The notes below the pieces were generated by a model. It saw nothing but the letters and a program-made list of their open reading frames with translations, was not told the DNA's origin and made no database searches. A DNA stretch of 64,000 bases from positions 81,551-145,550 of the forward strand of contig NZ_AUDM01000010.1 of assembly GCF_000425465.1 (NCBI RefSeq). The letters are read 5' to 3'. The translations under genes and the position numbers were made by a program. Shown here in pieces: positions 18,354 to 27,384 of this stretch; position 1 is the first letter of the stretch; the number at the start of each line of letters is the position of its first letter. Source of the DNA: Flavobacterium filum DSM 17961 (GTDB lineage Bacteria; Bacteroidota; Bacteroidia; Flavobacteriales; Flavobacteriaceae).

Positions 18354-18382
18354 AAATAGGGTTACTACCCTATTTTTTTTTT
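18354..18382 (+). terminator. Terminator after rny
   Basis: The stem AATAGGGT/ACCCTATT with loop TACT is followed by a run of ten T (18373-18382). Confidence 0.92.
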
Positions 18383-18411
18383 ACTTTTAATTCGAATAAT
18401 TCATTTTAGCA

Positions 18412-19974
18412 ATGAGCGGAGAAACTTCTAATGAAACAAAAACATTGTTCAAACAATGGCTAGAAAAATTGCAACAAGAATCTTGGCAATTAGAATTACT
18501 TATTTCTGGTTTCGCCCTTTTTGGTATTTATTCTTCACGAATATTAATAGCTGATTTTGGCTTGTATATTGAAAATGATATCTCAAGTGATAATTTAAAA
18601 TCATTAGTTAAACCCTTTTTTATCATTTTAAAAGTAGGTTGGGTAATTTTCTTTTTCAATTTATTAGGTCACGTAATCATGAGAGGCTTGTGGATTGGTG
18701 CTATCGGCTTACGATATGTTTCACAAGAGATAGAATATGATAAATTTAATTACTCAGATATTTTTACCAATTTTTTAAAGAAAAAAGTAGGTAGCTATGA
18801 TGATTGGATTGAGCGATTAGAGATGTTATGTAGTGTGATATTTGCATACACATTTCTACTTTTTGCATTGTTTATGTCATTGGTCATTTTTTTTGTTCCC
18901 ATAATTATAATTAGGCTTTTATTTGAACTTTTTTTAAATGATTATGCTTTAAACAGTATTTTTGGTTTAACCGTTTTAGCATATGTTGGTATTGGTTTAT
19001 TTGTTTTATTTGATTTAATTACTTTAGGAGGTCTTAAAAGAATAAAGGAAAAATCAATTAGTAAAATTTATTTCTATATCTATCGGTTTTACAGTACAAT
19101 TACATTATCTTTTCTTTACAGACCTTTATTGTATAACTTTATTGATCATCCCTACACAAAAAAATTATTTTATTTATCCATACCCTACATACTATTGGTT
19201 TTTTTAGGTGGTCAAATGTTCACCAACACCTATAATCCATATGCTCCGGACAGAGACACATTATTAGAAACCGGCGAATTACTTGATGACTATTACTATG
19301 ATGATTTAAGAGAAAAATATTTGGTTGAATATCCCAATGAAGAACGAAAAATCAATAAAGAAATCATTAAAAGGATTTCTTTAGAGCATTTTAATATCAG
19401 AGAAAATTTTTCATCTGTATTCATCAAAATTACACCTGAACTGATTGAATTGCTTGAAAATGACAAATCTTTATCTCCCTATACTACAAAGGGGTTATCC
19501 TTTACATTTTTTACCGGAAACGAAATAGATGATCCAACAATTACTTTATTGGAACAACAAAAATCCAAAATCATTTCGACATTATTAAAAGAAAAAAGAA
19601 ACCTCAAAAAAGAAAAATCTGATGCACAAAAAAAATTGAAAATTGATAATATAGAACGTAAAGTAGAAATAGAAAAAAAGAAATGGGATAAAAAAATAAA
19701 ACAAGCAGAAATTGATAAGTCTAATAAAATTAAAAAAGCATTTCTATCAAGTTTTGAACTATATATTGACGACAAGAGGATTACTAAAGATAACTCCGTT
19801 TACTACACCCATCCTCATAAAAATGAAAAAGGATTAAAATGCATTTTTGAAACCGATTCATTAACCAAAGGATTACATCAATTCAAATTTTATTACAACT
19901 ATTTAAAAACAGATATTGATGCAAAAAAAATTATTGCAAAAGATTCACTAATTTTACCGATGCTAAAACACTAA
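18412..19974 (+). CDS. Unknown membrane protein with coiled-coil and soluble C-terminal domain
   Basis: I do not recognise this 520-residue protein. About six hydrophobic segments are visible (near residues 28-50, 66-90, 138-170, 180-208, 225-240 and 262-282), mostly with basic loops. A soluble part follows, with an acidic stretch DDYYYDDLREKY near 298. A very charged helix rich in Lys and Glu spans about 385-440, and a short beta-rich end (SSFELYIDDKRITKDN, then GLHQFKFYYNY) closes it. It shares no fold I can name. The gene stands between the rny terminator and a DUF4199 gene five bases downstream, so those two are probably co-transcribed. Confidence 0.7.
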   Translation: MSGETSNETKTLFKQWLEKLQQESWQLELLISGFALFGIYSSRILIADFGLYIENDISSDNLKSLVKPFFIILKVGWVIFFFNLLGHVIMRGLWIGAIGLRYVSQEIEYDKFNYSDIFTNFLKKKVGSYDDWIERLEMLCSVIFAYTFLLFALFMSLVIFFVPIIIIRLLFELFLNDYALNSIFGLTVLAYVGIGLFVLFDLITLGGLKRIKEKSISKIYFYIYRFYSTITLSFLYRPLLYNFIDHPYTKKLFYLSIPYILLVFLGGQMFTNTYNPYAPDRDTLLETGELLDDYYYDDLREKYLVEYPNEERKINKEIIKRISLEHFNIRENFSSVFIKITPELIELLENDKSLSPYTTKGLSFTFFTGNEIDDPTITLLEQQKSKIISTLLKEKRNLKKEKSDAQKKLKIDNIERKVEIEKKKWDKKIKQAEIDKSNKIKKAFLSSFELYIDDKRITKDNSVYYTHPHKNEKGLKCIFETDSLTKGLHQFKFYYNYLKTDIDAKKIIAKDSLILPMLKH

Positions 19975-19979
19975 ATTGT

Positions 19980-20504
19980 ATGAAAAAAATTCAACCATTT
20001 CTTAAATACGGAATTATATATGGAATCATTTCTATATGTATTTCATTATTCACCTTTCATGTTTATTATTTTGGCATGTTGATGCAAACCCTTTTATCTT
20101 TTGGTCTTTTAGTGTTATTCCATTATTTTACAGCTAAAGACTATAAAAAAGAAAATGAAGGTTATTTGAGTTACGGTGAGACATTCAAGTATTTATTTTT
20201 GATGAGTGTTATTGGTTTTGCCATCAGTACCATTTATGTTATTATTTATATGAATTATATTAATCCTGATGCAAGTGCTTTTCTAACTGAAAAATTAGTG
20301 GAAGGAATTGAATCAACCTACAGAACAATGGGATTACCTGAAGAACAAATATTAATTGCAATGGAAAAAATGGAAGAAGAACTCCAAAAAGAAGATCGAT
20401 TTTCTATTGGCAATATGCTAATGAGCTTTTTCTCAAATTTATTTTTTGTTGTTTTCTTGGTAGCCATAACTTCTTTATTATTTAAGAAAGTAAAAAAAGA
20501 ATAA
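19980..20504 (+). CDS. DUF4199 integral membrane protein, second copy
   Basis: The 174-residue protein has the DUF4199 pattern: two helices (10-30, 33-50), the GYLSYGETFKYLFLMSVIGF segment, a soluble stretch MGLPEEQILIAMEKMEEELQ and a final helix. It is clearly related in layout to the protein at 4461 but strongly diverged. It is probably co-expressed with the preceding unknown membrane protein. Function unknown. Confidence 0.8.
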   Translation: MKKIQPFLKYGIIYGIISICISLFTFHVYYFGMLMQTLLSFGLLVLFHYFTAKDYKKENEGYLSYGETFKYLFLMSVIGFAISTIYVIIYMNYINPDASAFLTEKLVEGIESTYRTMGLPEEQILIAMEKMEEELQKEDRFSIGNMLMSFFSNLFFVVFLVAITSLLFKKVKKE

Positions 20505-20527
20505 ACCATTTCTAATAAGGAATAATC

Positions 20528-20559
20528 AAACCGTTTTAAAATAGTAAGACGGTTTTTTT
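20528..20559 (+). terminator. Terminator after the second DUF4199 gene
   Basis: AAACCGT pairs with ACGGTTT across a 14-base loop and is followed by a T-run. Confidence 0.8.
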
Positions 20560-20592
20560 ATTTTAACTGAGACTGAAAACTGCAACTACAAA

Positions 20593-21489
20593 CTACTTCC
20601 TCGGATGAAACTGATTAACCACTTGTGTTAAGTGTTTACGGTCCAAATGTACATAAACTTCTGTGGTAGTAATTGATTCATGACCGAGCATCAATTGAAT
20701 GGAACGTAAGTCAGCACCGTTTTCTAATAAATGTGTGGCAAACGAGTGACGAAACGTATGTGGACTAATAATCTTGTTCAAGTTAATTTTTACAGCCAAC
20801 TCTTTGATAATAGTAAAAACCATTGCTCTTGTCAATTGCCTTCCTCTTCGGTTTAAAAACAAGGTATCTTCATGTCCTTTTTGAATGGAAAGATGGGTTC
20901 TGATTTGGGTTCTATACAATTGAATATATTTCATTGTAGCGTTACCAATAGGAACAAAACGCTGTTTATTTCCTTTGCCGGTAATTTTTATAAAGCCTTC
21001 GTCAAAAAACAAATCAGATATTTTTAAAGAAATTAACTCCGAAACCCGCAAACCACATCCGTATAACGTTTCCAACATGGCACGATTGCGTTCGCCTTCG
21101 TCTTTTGATAAGTCAATGGCAGCAATTAATGTATCAATTTCTTTAACGGAGAGAGTATCAGGTAATTTTCTACCTATTTTGGGGGTTTCAATCAATTCCA
21201 TTGGATTATCTTGGCGATAATCTTCTAAAATTAAATAGGAAAAAAAACTTTTCAATCCGGAAATGATTCTCGCTTGCGAACGTGGTTTTACTTCTTTTGA
21301 AACCGCATAAATAAATTGCTGAATCATTTCTTCTTTAATAGAAATGGGATTATCAACACTACTATTTTCCTCTAAAAAATGAACTAACCGCATTAAATCA
21401 AATGAATAGTTGTCAATGGTATTGGCAGACATTCCTCTCTCAATTTTAAGATAGGATTGAAAACTTTTGATATACGTTGACCAATTCAT
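20593..21489 (-). CDS. xerD: Tyrosine recombinase XerD
   Basis: The 298-residue protein has an N-terminal SAM-like core-binding domain (about 3-90) and a catalytic domain with the full residue set: Arg148 in CGLRVSEL, Lys172, His244 and Arg247 in HTFRHSF, His270 in LMLGHE, and nucleophile Tyr279. Length and the SANTIDNYSFDL start fit chromosomal XerD, which resolves chromosome dimers at dif. No mobile genes are adjacent, so it is unlikely to be an element integrase. Confidence 0.92.
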   Translation of the reverse strand: MNWSTYIKSFQSYLKIERGMSANTIDNYSFDLMRLVHFLEENSSVDNPISIKEEMIQQFIYAVSKEVKPRSQARIISGLKSFFSYLILEDYRQDNPMELIETPKIGRKLPDTLSVKEIDTLIAAIDLSKDEGERNRAMLETLYGCGLRVSELISLKISDLFFDEGFIKITGKGNKQRFVPIGNATMKYIQLYRTQIRTHLSIQKGHEDTLFLNRRGRQLTRAMVFTIIKELAVKINLNKIISPHTFRHSFATHLLENGADLRSIQLMLGHESITTTEVYVHLDRKHLTQVVNQFHPRK

Positions 21490-21513
21490 TCGTTAAAGTT
21501 CGGGAATTTTAGG

Positions 21514-21544
21514 GAATAAAAAAACCACGCTCAAAGCGTGGTTT
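21514..21544 (-). terminator. Terminator of the outer-membrane barrel gene at 21563
   Basis: On the minus strand, a nine-base stem AAACCACGC/GCGTGGTTT with a five-base loop runs into a T-run. The same nine-base stem recurs at 22316-22338. Confidence 0.9.
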
Positions 21545-21562
21545 ATATTTATAACTATTCAA

Positions 21563-22180
21563 TTAGAATTTATAATTAACTCCAAAAGTTACAGCTCTCC
21601 AATCTCCACCAAAAGAGAAAGTGTTTGTTTTATCTGCACCGTCACCACCATTATCATTAGATGCATAACCTAACACCCCAACACCAGCTTCAATTGAAAA
21701 ATTAGATGAAACAAAATAATTCATTCCAAAACCTAATCCGAAACCAATTTCTTTGCTTTCAACTGATGTTTCAGGAGCAAATAATTCACCATCAATAATA
21801 AAATATTCATTGTCAAAAGAGGTGTAATTAACACCTAATTCAGCAAATAAAGAAAATTTACTCGCAGGTGTAAAATAGTAACGACCAAAAGCTCCTAAAC
21901 CTAAACCTGTATTAGCAACATCTTCTCCGTCAAAATCAAGTTTGTTTGACTGATATCCAATTGACCCACCTATTGCAATATTTTCTGTAACAAAATATCC
22001 CACTTTAGGCGCCACTTCAAAAGAGTTTACTTTAAAATCTCCTGTTTTAGAAGTACTAAAAGAAAAAGCTCCTGAAATAAAAAGATCTCCTTTAGCAAAT
22101 CCTGCTTCGTTAGAAGTTTCTTGTGCATTAGCTGTTCCAAAAGTAGCAACTGCTAAAAGTGATAAAATAATTTTTTTCAT
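21563..22180 (-). CDS. Small outer-membrane beta-barrel protein
   Basis: The 205-residue protein has a signal peptide (MKKIILSLLAVATFGTANAQ) and alternating barrel strands. It ends with the strand WRAVTFGVNYKF, whose terminal Phe is the usual barrel-insertion signal. It belongs to the OmpX/OmpW-size porin-like group; the function is unknown. The signal peptide, leader and terminator are nearly the same as those of the neighbour at 22359, although the mature parts are diverged. A TATTTTTG -7 box lies at 22205-22212 on the minus strand, with a poorly spaced upstream TTTG. Confidence 0.85.
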   Translation of the reverse strand: MKKIILSLLAVATFGTANAQETSNEAGFAKGDLFISGAFSFSTSKTGDFKVNSFEVAPKVGYFVTENIAIGGSIGYQSNKLDFDGEDVANTGLGLGAFGRYYFTPASKFSLFAELGVNYTSFDNEYFIIDGELFAPETSVESKEIGFGLGFGMNYFVSSNFSIEAGVGVLGYASNDNGGDGADKTNTFSFGGDWRAVTFGVNYKF

Positions 22181-22311
22181 GTTTTAATTGTTTTAAAATT
22201 TTTGCAAAAATAATAAAAATACTACACAAAGTAATAAAACAATTAAAATCATTCTCTATTTTTTATATGTCTTTAAAAACCAATACAATAAAACAAGTAT
22301 TTATCATTAAT

Positions 22312-22338
22312 AAAAAAACCACGCACTAGGCGTGGTTT
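22312..22338 (-). terminator. Terminator of the outer-membrane barrel gene at 22359
   Basis: On the minus strand, AAACCACGC pairs with GCGTGGTTT around a five-base loop and a T-run follows. The stem is identical to the one at 21522-21544. Confidence 0.9.
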
Positions 22339-22358
22339 TAAACTATATAAAAATTCAA

Positions 22359-22859
22359 TTAGAATTTGTAGTTGAATCCTAAATTAATAGAAGAAAAAGT
22401 ACCTCCATCAACAGCAATTCCTTTGTAACCAGCATAAACCTCAAATTTTTCAGCTTGGTAACCTACTTTTGGTTGGTATAATAAACCACCATTCATTCCA
22501 CTTGGGCTAACTCCTAAAGCATAACCTAAATCTAAACCACCGAAAATGTTATCAGTGAAAGAATATTGAGCAGTACCAGCAATTGGAATAAGTCCAGCAT
22601 CTTCAACATCAACTTCAATACCAAATCCTAAATCAACAGTTTTACCCATGTAATGAGCATAACCAGTAGTTACACCAGCACGGAATTTATCAGCTACTTC
22701 CCATGTATAAGCTACATCAAGACCTACTGCTAAAGAGTAAGAATCTTTAATGTCACCCATTGGTAAACCAACATTGATACCAGCTTTAAATCCACCATCT
22801 TGTGCATTAGCAGTTCCAAATGCTGCAACCGCTAAAATTGATAAAATAATTTTTTTCAT
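22359..22859 (-). CDS. Small outer-membrane beta-barrel protein, tandem neighbour
   Basis: The 166-residue protein has signal peptide MKKIILSILAVAAFGTANAQ, which differs from that of the 21563 protein at only two positions. Eight or so barrel strands end with FSSINLGFNYKF. It is likely an OmpX-size eight-strand barrel. A well-formed promoter lies upstream at 22888-22917. The tandem order and shared control regions suggest an old duplication, or exchange of the mature part behind a fixed leader. Confidence 0.85.
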   Translation of the reverse strand: MKKIILSILAVAAFGTANAQDGGFKAGINVGLPMGDIKDSYSLAVGLDVAYTWEVADKFRAGVTTGYAHYMGKTVDLGFGIEVDVEDAGLIPIAGTAQYSFTDNIFGGLDLGYALGVSPSGMNGGLLYQPKVGYQAEKFEVYAGYKGIAVDGGTFSSINLGFNYKF

Positions 22860-23225
22860 GTTTTAATTGTTTTATAATTAATATTAACAAAATTAAAAAA
22901 AATATTGGTATTTCAAAATCAATAAACTTGAGTTATTAACAAGTTTGTTGATAACTTAAAAATGATTTTTAAATATTTAATATACTGATTTTCAATTTAT
23001 TAATTTAAATAAATTTAAGTATAGTAAAATAAATGTTAAAAAACTTACTTTTTTACAACAAAGTAAACTTATATAAAACATCAAAATATTCCCATTTTTA
23101 ATATATATATTTATAAAACTAAATGAATTTATAAACCAATTCAGTTATTTTTACAAATAATAAACTCAATCAAAATAAGTTATAACTAAAAGAATTCAAA
23201 TTAAAATCAACTAAAATCTATCACA
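22860..23225. other. AT-rich intergenic region between divergent barrel genes
   Basis: This 366-base gap separates two divergent outer-membrane barrel genes. It is very AT-rich with many A/T runs. The leftward promoter lies at 22888-22917. I find no well-spaced rightward promoter for the gene at 23226, no open frame of note and no clear stem-loop. Confidence 0.6.
22888..22917 (-). promoter_or_regulatory. Promoter of the barrel gene at 22359
   Basis: On the minus strand, TTTG (22914-22917) and TAATTTTG (22888-22895) are separated by 18 bases and fit the Bacteroidota consensus. The start codon is 28 bases downstream of the -7 box. Confidence 0.78.
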
Positions 23226-23768
23226 ATGAAAAAAATCATTTTTATTAGTGCATTTCTTTTAATTGGCATTTTTCAGGCAGATGCTCAAATGCTAAAATTT
23301 GGTGTAAAAGCCGGGGCCAATTTTAATAGCCTAGATGGTGATGATGCTCAAGGTCTTGACACCTATACTAGTTTTCATTTTGGAGCTTTATTGGAAGTAA
23401 AAGTTTTCGAGAACTTTGCCATTCAACCCGAGTTATTGTATTCTTCTCAAGGAGCAAAAGTAAATGAAGAAAATATTAAGGACATCAATTTTAGCTATAT
23501 CACAGTTCCTGTATTGGCGAAATTCTATCTCATCACCGATAAATTGAGTTTAGAAGCAGGACCACAATTTTCGTTTTTGGTAAATGAAAATGTGCCTGAT
23601 CAATTTGAGTCTAAATCTTTTGATTTTGCCGCTGTTGGCGGTTTAGGATTTAATTTTACTGAAAATATTTTTGCTCAAGCACGCTACGTAGCCGGTTTAA
23701 CGGATACTACAAAAGATGCGGAAATCAAAAATCGAGTTATTCAAGTTTCAGTGGGTTACCGTTTCTAA
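23226..23768 (+). CDS. Porin family outer-membrane beta-barrel protein
   Basis: The 180-residue protein has a signal peptide ending near residue 20 (ADAQ). It matches the outer-membrane beta-barrel family common in Bacteroidota (LKFGVKAGANFNSLDG, PELLYSSQGAKV, ISYITVPVLAKFY-like strand, LEAGPQFSFL). It ends in the strand VIQVSVGYRF with terminal Phe. Such barrels are of unknown cargo. It is transcribed alone and away from the two barrel genes on its left. Confidence 0.87.
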   Translation: MKKIIFISAFLLIGIFQADAQMLKFGVKAGANFNSLDGDDAQGLDTYTSFHFGALLEVKVFENFAIQPELLYSSQGAKVNEENIKDINFSYITVPVLAKFYLITDKLSLEAGPQFSFLVNENVPDQFESKSFDFAAVGGLGFNFTENIFAQARYVAGLTDTTKDAEIKNRVIQVSVGYRF

Positions 23769-23787
23769 GGCATACTGCTTTTTTTTT

Positions 23788-23841
23788 AACCATATAAGGC
23801 ATATAAGTTTAATTAGCTAAACTTATATGCCTTATATGGTT
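23788..23841. repeat. Perfect 24-base-pair palindrome between convergent genes
   Basis: Arms at 23788-23811 and 23818-23841 are exact inverse complements with a six-base loop. Inside each arm the unit CATATAAG occurs twice, separated by one G. A T-run (23779-23787) lies on the left only. It may act as a terminator for the leftward peptidase transcript, but its perfect symmetry and internal repeat suggest a dispersed palindromic element. Confidence 0.85.
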
Positions 23842-23853
23842 TAAATTCTACTA

Positions 23854-25605
23854 TTACTTTCCTACTTTATCCGAAACAAAACCGCCTTTTGCACTGGATA
23901 CTTCAACAGTTGCTCCATTCGGATTGCCACTTACAATCCATCTCACTTTTACATTACCCATTCCGGAAATATTGGCCACTTTGATGGTTTGTGGTGAATT
24001 TTTTTGTTCAGTAAATAAATTTAAATCTTCATTTTCAACTGTCATTCCTGTAATCACTTTCACCCCTTTCAAACTGATGTAATCAGGACGCTCAATTTTG
24101 TTTTTTATGTCATGTGTTGAATGCGTCGGAATGATTCTAGTATTCATAATTGTTGCTGTAACCGCTGTTAATCCACCTTGCAATTTCTCTGTTTTAATAT
24201 CTACAATCTCCAATTTTGGTGTTTGATACGCATGATATAAGGTAAAAGCCATGTTTCGATGAGCGTCTTCCTGCAACATAAAACCAGGGTGATTTCTGAT
24301 ATAGTTTTTCTTAGCTCCGCCAATTTCAATTTCGCCAAACTGAGGATGATTGAAGGGTTTCCATTCTACATATCCATCACCAAACAACAAATATTTGTCA
24401 AATTCATTAAATTCATCATTGTCCCATCTGCTCCAAGAACTTTTTTGATTGAACAATTTATAGGAAGTCATCAATTCATTACTAAACGTAAAAATTCCTC
24501 TTGTAAGCGACAAATAATCAATTTCACCACCATAAACGGTATATAAATCTTTATGCAAAATGAAATAATTATAACCCGGAATCATTTTTTCACCCAATTT
24601 TCCGATGTTATCATACACTTCAATATCTTGTCTGCTATACAACGGATCATCTTCTGCCGCACCCGGTCCGCGTAAAAACATTCCACCATAATTATGATAA
24701 CTTTGAGCTCCTGCAATATTTGGATGTTTGGTGACAAAATCTTTTACTGCCCGAGTTTCAGGTAAGGTCCCAGGATAAAATAAGGCACCGTTTTGTACAT
24801 AATTGGGTTGCCAATTCCACCCCCAATCACGATTAGGATCATACGTTCCCACTTGATCTTCGTTTACTAATCCATCGCCGTCATTGTCCATTCCTTCGTA
24901 TCCTAACATTTCATATTCGCCTTTTTCATCACCACGCACTTGATACATTCTAGTGGGATATTTAGGATCAATTTTAAAACGACCGGTTTTCGATTTGCGT
25001 CGCATCATCACAATGTTTCCATCGCTATCTAAATCATCCAATTTATCTTCATTTACCAAACCATCGCCATCGTTATCAAATGGTCGCATTCCGGAACGGG
25101 AAGTGTTGGAATTGTTTTCTTTGTAAATAAAATTTTCTCTCGCATCCGGACTAATGGTTAAAGCGATGTAAAATACTTTTTCTTTCAATAAATTAGCGAT
25201 AAATTTAACTGAATGAAAGTTTTCTGCAAGATACCAAGCCGTATACATGGAAACTTCTACTCCTTGTAATTCATTCGCATGAATACCACCATCGATATAA
25301 AATCCGGGTTTATTTTTTTCTTCTCCTGTTTTAAAGTCGGTTAAGGTCAACACCCAAATGTCTCGTCCTTCAAATGACTTTCCAATGGATTCCATCTTAA
25401 CCAAATTGGGATACGCTTTTACTAAATCTTTACCAAATTGTGTAATTTGAGCATAATCATGATAGCGATCCCACGACATTCTAACTTTTGGGTTGGCAGG
25501 AGAACCAATGGCTCGCATACCATTTAAATCTTGAGGAGCAATATTTTGAGCATAAATAGCTGTTGAAAACAAACTGATTAAGGCGAAGTATATTATTTTT
25601 TTCAT
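23854..25605 (-). CDS. Secreted M14 family zinc carboxypeptidase with calcium loops
   Basis: The 583-residue protein has a signal peptide (1-19) and an M14 domain from about residue 45 to 420. Zinc ligands are His109 and Glu112 (GGIHANELQG) and His304 (QSYHNYGG). The catalytic Glu377 lies in FTFSNELM. Three acidic loops of the thrombospondin-3/EF-hand type (DNDGDGLVNED near 177 and 240, DSDGN near 193) are inserted in the catalytic domain and should bind calcium. The C-terminal 150 residues are beta-rich. It removes residues from peptide ends in the periplasm or outside. It follows a related gene eight bases upstream. Confidence 0.9.
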   Translation of the reverse strand: MKKIIYFALISLFSTAIYAQNIAPQDLNGMRAIGSPANPKVRMSWDRYHDYAQITQFGKDLVKAYPNLVKMESIGKSFEGRDIWVLTLTDFKTGEEKNKPGFYIDGGIHANELQGVEVSMYTAWYLAENFHSVKFIANLLKEKVFYIALTISPDARENFIYKENNSNTSRSGMRPFDNDGDGLVNEDKLDDLDSDGNIVMMRRKSKTGRFKIDPKYPTRMYQVRGDEKGEYEMLGYEGMDNDGDGLVNEDQVGTYDPNRDWGWNWQPNYVQNGALFYPGTLPETRAVKDFVTKHPNIAGAQSYHNYGGMFLRGPGAAEDDPLYSRQDIEVYDNIGKLGEKMIPGYNYFILHKDLYTVYGGEIDYLSLTRGIFTFSNELMTSYKLFNQKSSWSRWDNDEFNEFDKYLLFGDGYVEWKPFNHPQFGEIEIGGAKKNYIRNHPGFMLQEDAHRNMAFTLYHAYQTPKLEIVDIKTEKLQGGLTAVTATIMNTRIIPTHSTHDIKNKIERPDYISLKGVKVITGMTVENEDLNLFTEQKNSPQTIKVANISGMGNVKVRWIVSGNPNGATVEVSSAKGGFVSDKVGK

Positions 25606-25612
25606 GGCACAC

Positions 25613-27256
25613 TTATTTTAAATCAATACTAATTTCTTTTACACCAGTGGTGGCACATCCTGTTGTGATAACCACTTTTCCTTTTCCGGCTATCAACCAT
25701 GAATATTCTTCAGATTCATCCGGTTGAAGTGCATTTCGAAGAAAATATTTTCTACCGGATAACATCGATTGAATGGCATTCAATTTAATCTCAGTTTTCA
25801 TTCTGGAAATAAAACGGATTTTATCACCAATTTCTGTGTAGGTTGGCAATAAACCTTTATTAGCTACTTTTAAAGTAACGCGATAAACATCTCCTTCTAA
25901 TTTTTCAATTAACGGCTGAGTAGTCTCAATTTTTGGCATTGCACTAACCAAATCGGTTAAAAATAGTTTATGCTTATTTACTGCTTCATCTAAAAATTGA
26001 GCGGGCGGATTATGCATCACAAAAGGTAAAAATCCACCAACTTCCACTTTTTGATTCGGAAAATCAGGATGTTTAATTTCTGTCCAATTTAAAAACACAT
26101 TTTTTACTTCATTTCTTTCTGCCCATTTTAAAAATTCAAGTTCTGGAAAAACTTCATTCATTTCTCCTTTTTTTGGTTTTTCCACTTTTGGAGCTGTTGA
26201 ATCTTTTTTCATTTCTTCTTTTGGAATCCACCATCCGGGAGTAGAAAAGCTGAATCTTCCGGCATGAAAATAAGCAGTTTGGGCAAAATTTCCTTTAGTC
26301 ATTGGCATTTTTGGTGCATCTTTTAAACCTGCTTTTTGCGAATATATTTTTGAAACTTGTTCAGCAGCTTTCACATCTTTTTCCATCCAACCTTTAATAA
26401 TTCTACCCGAAGAAGATTTACTATCAAACTTAGGTGCCTCTGATAAGTTATTATGCATGCCAAACGTTATGACACCATAAATTTGTGGATTGAGGTATAA
26501 AAAATCTAGCAATGCTTTTGTTTCCGGTTCTGATGCAGCATAATTTCCAGCTCCTTTTTCAAATGCCGGATAATCAAAAGTAAAATTTTTATCGATGTTA
26601 ACACCTTCTGAAAAGTCTTCGTTAAATTCACCATCTTTATCATTGTCTTTTCCTTCTGTAAACAATAGATATTTTCCAATTTGATTTTTACTTTGATCCG
26701 CTTTTACCAAAATCCTGTTGTCATCTGCATTTTCAATATAATTTCCGGCTACACTTTCCACTCGCATTTGTGAAATATAACCATCACTATTTAAGTCTTC
26801 AAATCCGTCTTCACCAAATTCACCGTCTTTGTCATCATCAGTTACCGTTGCATTTCCGCTTTTTTCAAATTTCAATTTACTGAAATAAGCAGCCGTTGCA
26901 TCCGGATTTACGGAAGGAACAAAATAAAGCGTTTTTTCCTCCAAAACTTTAGAAAATGCATTATCAGTCAACAATTGTTCCATCAATTTTATCGACATCA
27001 ATGTACCAGACTGATGCTTACCATCAATTCCGGCTGTAATTAATAAAGAAGGTTTAGTTTTTTCGCTTGAAGACAATGTAATCAACCAAATATCTTTACC
27101 TCCACTACTTTTGCCAATGGATTTGACTTTACAGTTTTTGTGTTTACTTTCTAAATCTTTTACCTTTTTAGAAAGACTTTCATACGAATAATAGTCACTT
27201 TGTGCTTGCATTATTCCAACACAAAACAGTGAAAAGAGTAATAATTTTAATTTCAT
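25613..27256 (-). CDS. M14-like protein with altered zinc and catalytic residues
   Basis: The 547-residue protein has a signal peptide (1-19) and the same fold pattern as its downstream neighbour. In the first zinc motif the usual HxxE is replaced by Asp78-Gly-Lys-His81 (AGIDGKHQSG). The third ligand His268 is kept (FGMHNN). The segment that should carry the catalytic Glu reads FSFSTPGWWIP (335-345) without it. Acidic calcium-type loops remain (DDKDGEFGED, NSDGY, DNDKDGEFNED). It may be a non-standard or inactive member that binds rather than cuts peptides. The two genes form an operon. Confidence 0.82.
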   Translation of the reverse strand: MKLKLLLFSLFCVGIMQAQSDYYSYESLSKKVKDLESKHKNCKVKSIGKSSGGKDIWLITLSSSEKTKPSLLITAGIDGKHQSGTLMSIKLMEQLLTDNAFSKVLEEKTLYFVPSVNPDATAAYFSKLKFEKSGNATVTDDDKDGEFGEDGFEDLNSDGYISQMRVESVAGNYIENADDNRILVKADQSKNQIGKYLLFTEGKDNDKDGEFNEDFSEGVNIDKNFTFDYPAFEKGAGNYAASEPETKALLDFLYLNPQIYGVITFGMHNNLSEAPKFDSKSSSGRIIKGWMEKDVKAAEQVSKIYSQKAGLKDAPKMPMTKGNFAQTAYFHAGRFSFSTPGWWIPKEEMKKDSTAPKVEKPKKGEMNEVFPELEFLKWAERNEVKNVFLNWTEIKHPDFPNQKVEVGGFLPFVMHNPPAQFLDEAVNKHKLFLTDLVSAMPKIETTQPLIEKLEGDVYRVTLKVANKGLLPTYTEIGDKIRFISRMKTEIKLNAIQSMLSGRKYFLRNALQPDESEEYSWLIAGKGKVVITTGCATTGVKEISIDLK

Positions 27257-27384
27257 AAATGGTATTTTAATTTAAAACGTGAAAATAATGGATTAAATAT
27301 TCAATTTTGTTAATTTTAATCTAATGTTTTAAAATGTTGTTTTTGAAAGTTATTAATTACTAATTTTACTCAAAACAACACATC

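Noticed and set aside
20593..21489. xerD as integrase of a mobile island
   Set aside because: No attachment repeats or mobile genes flank it, and its sequence fits the chromosomal XerD group.
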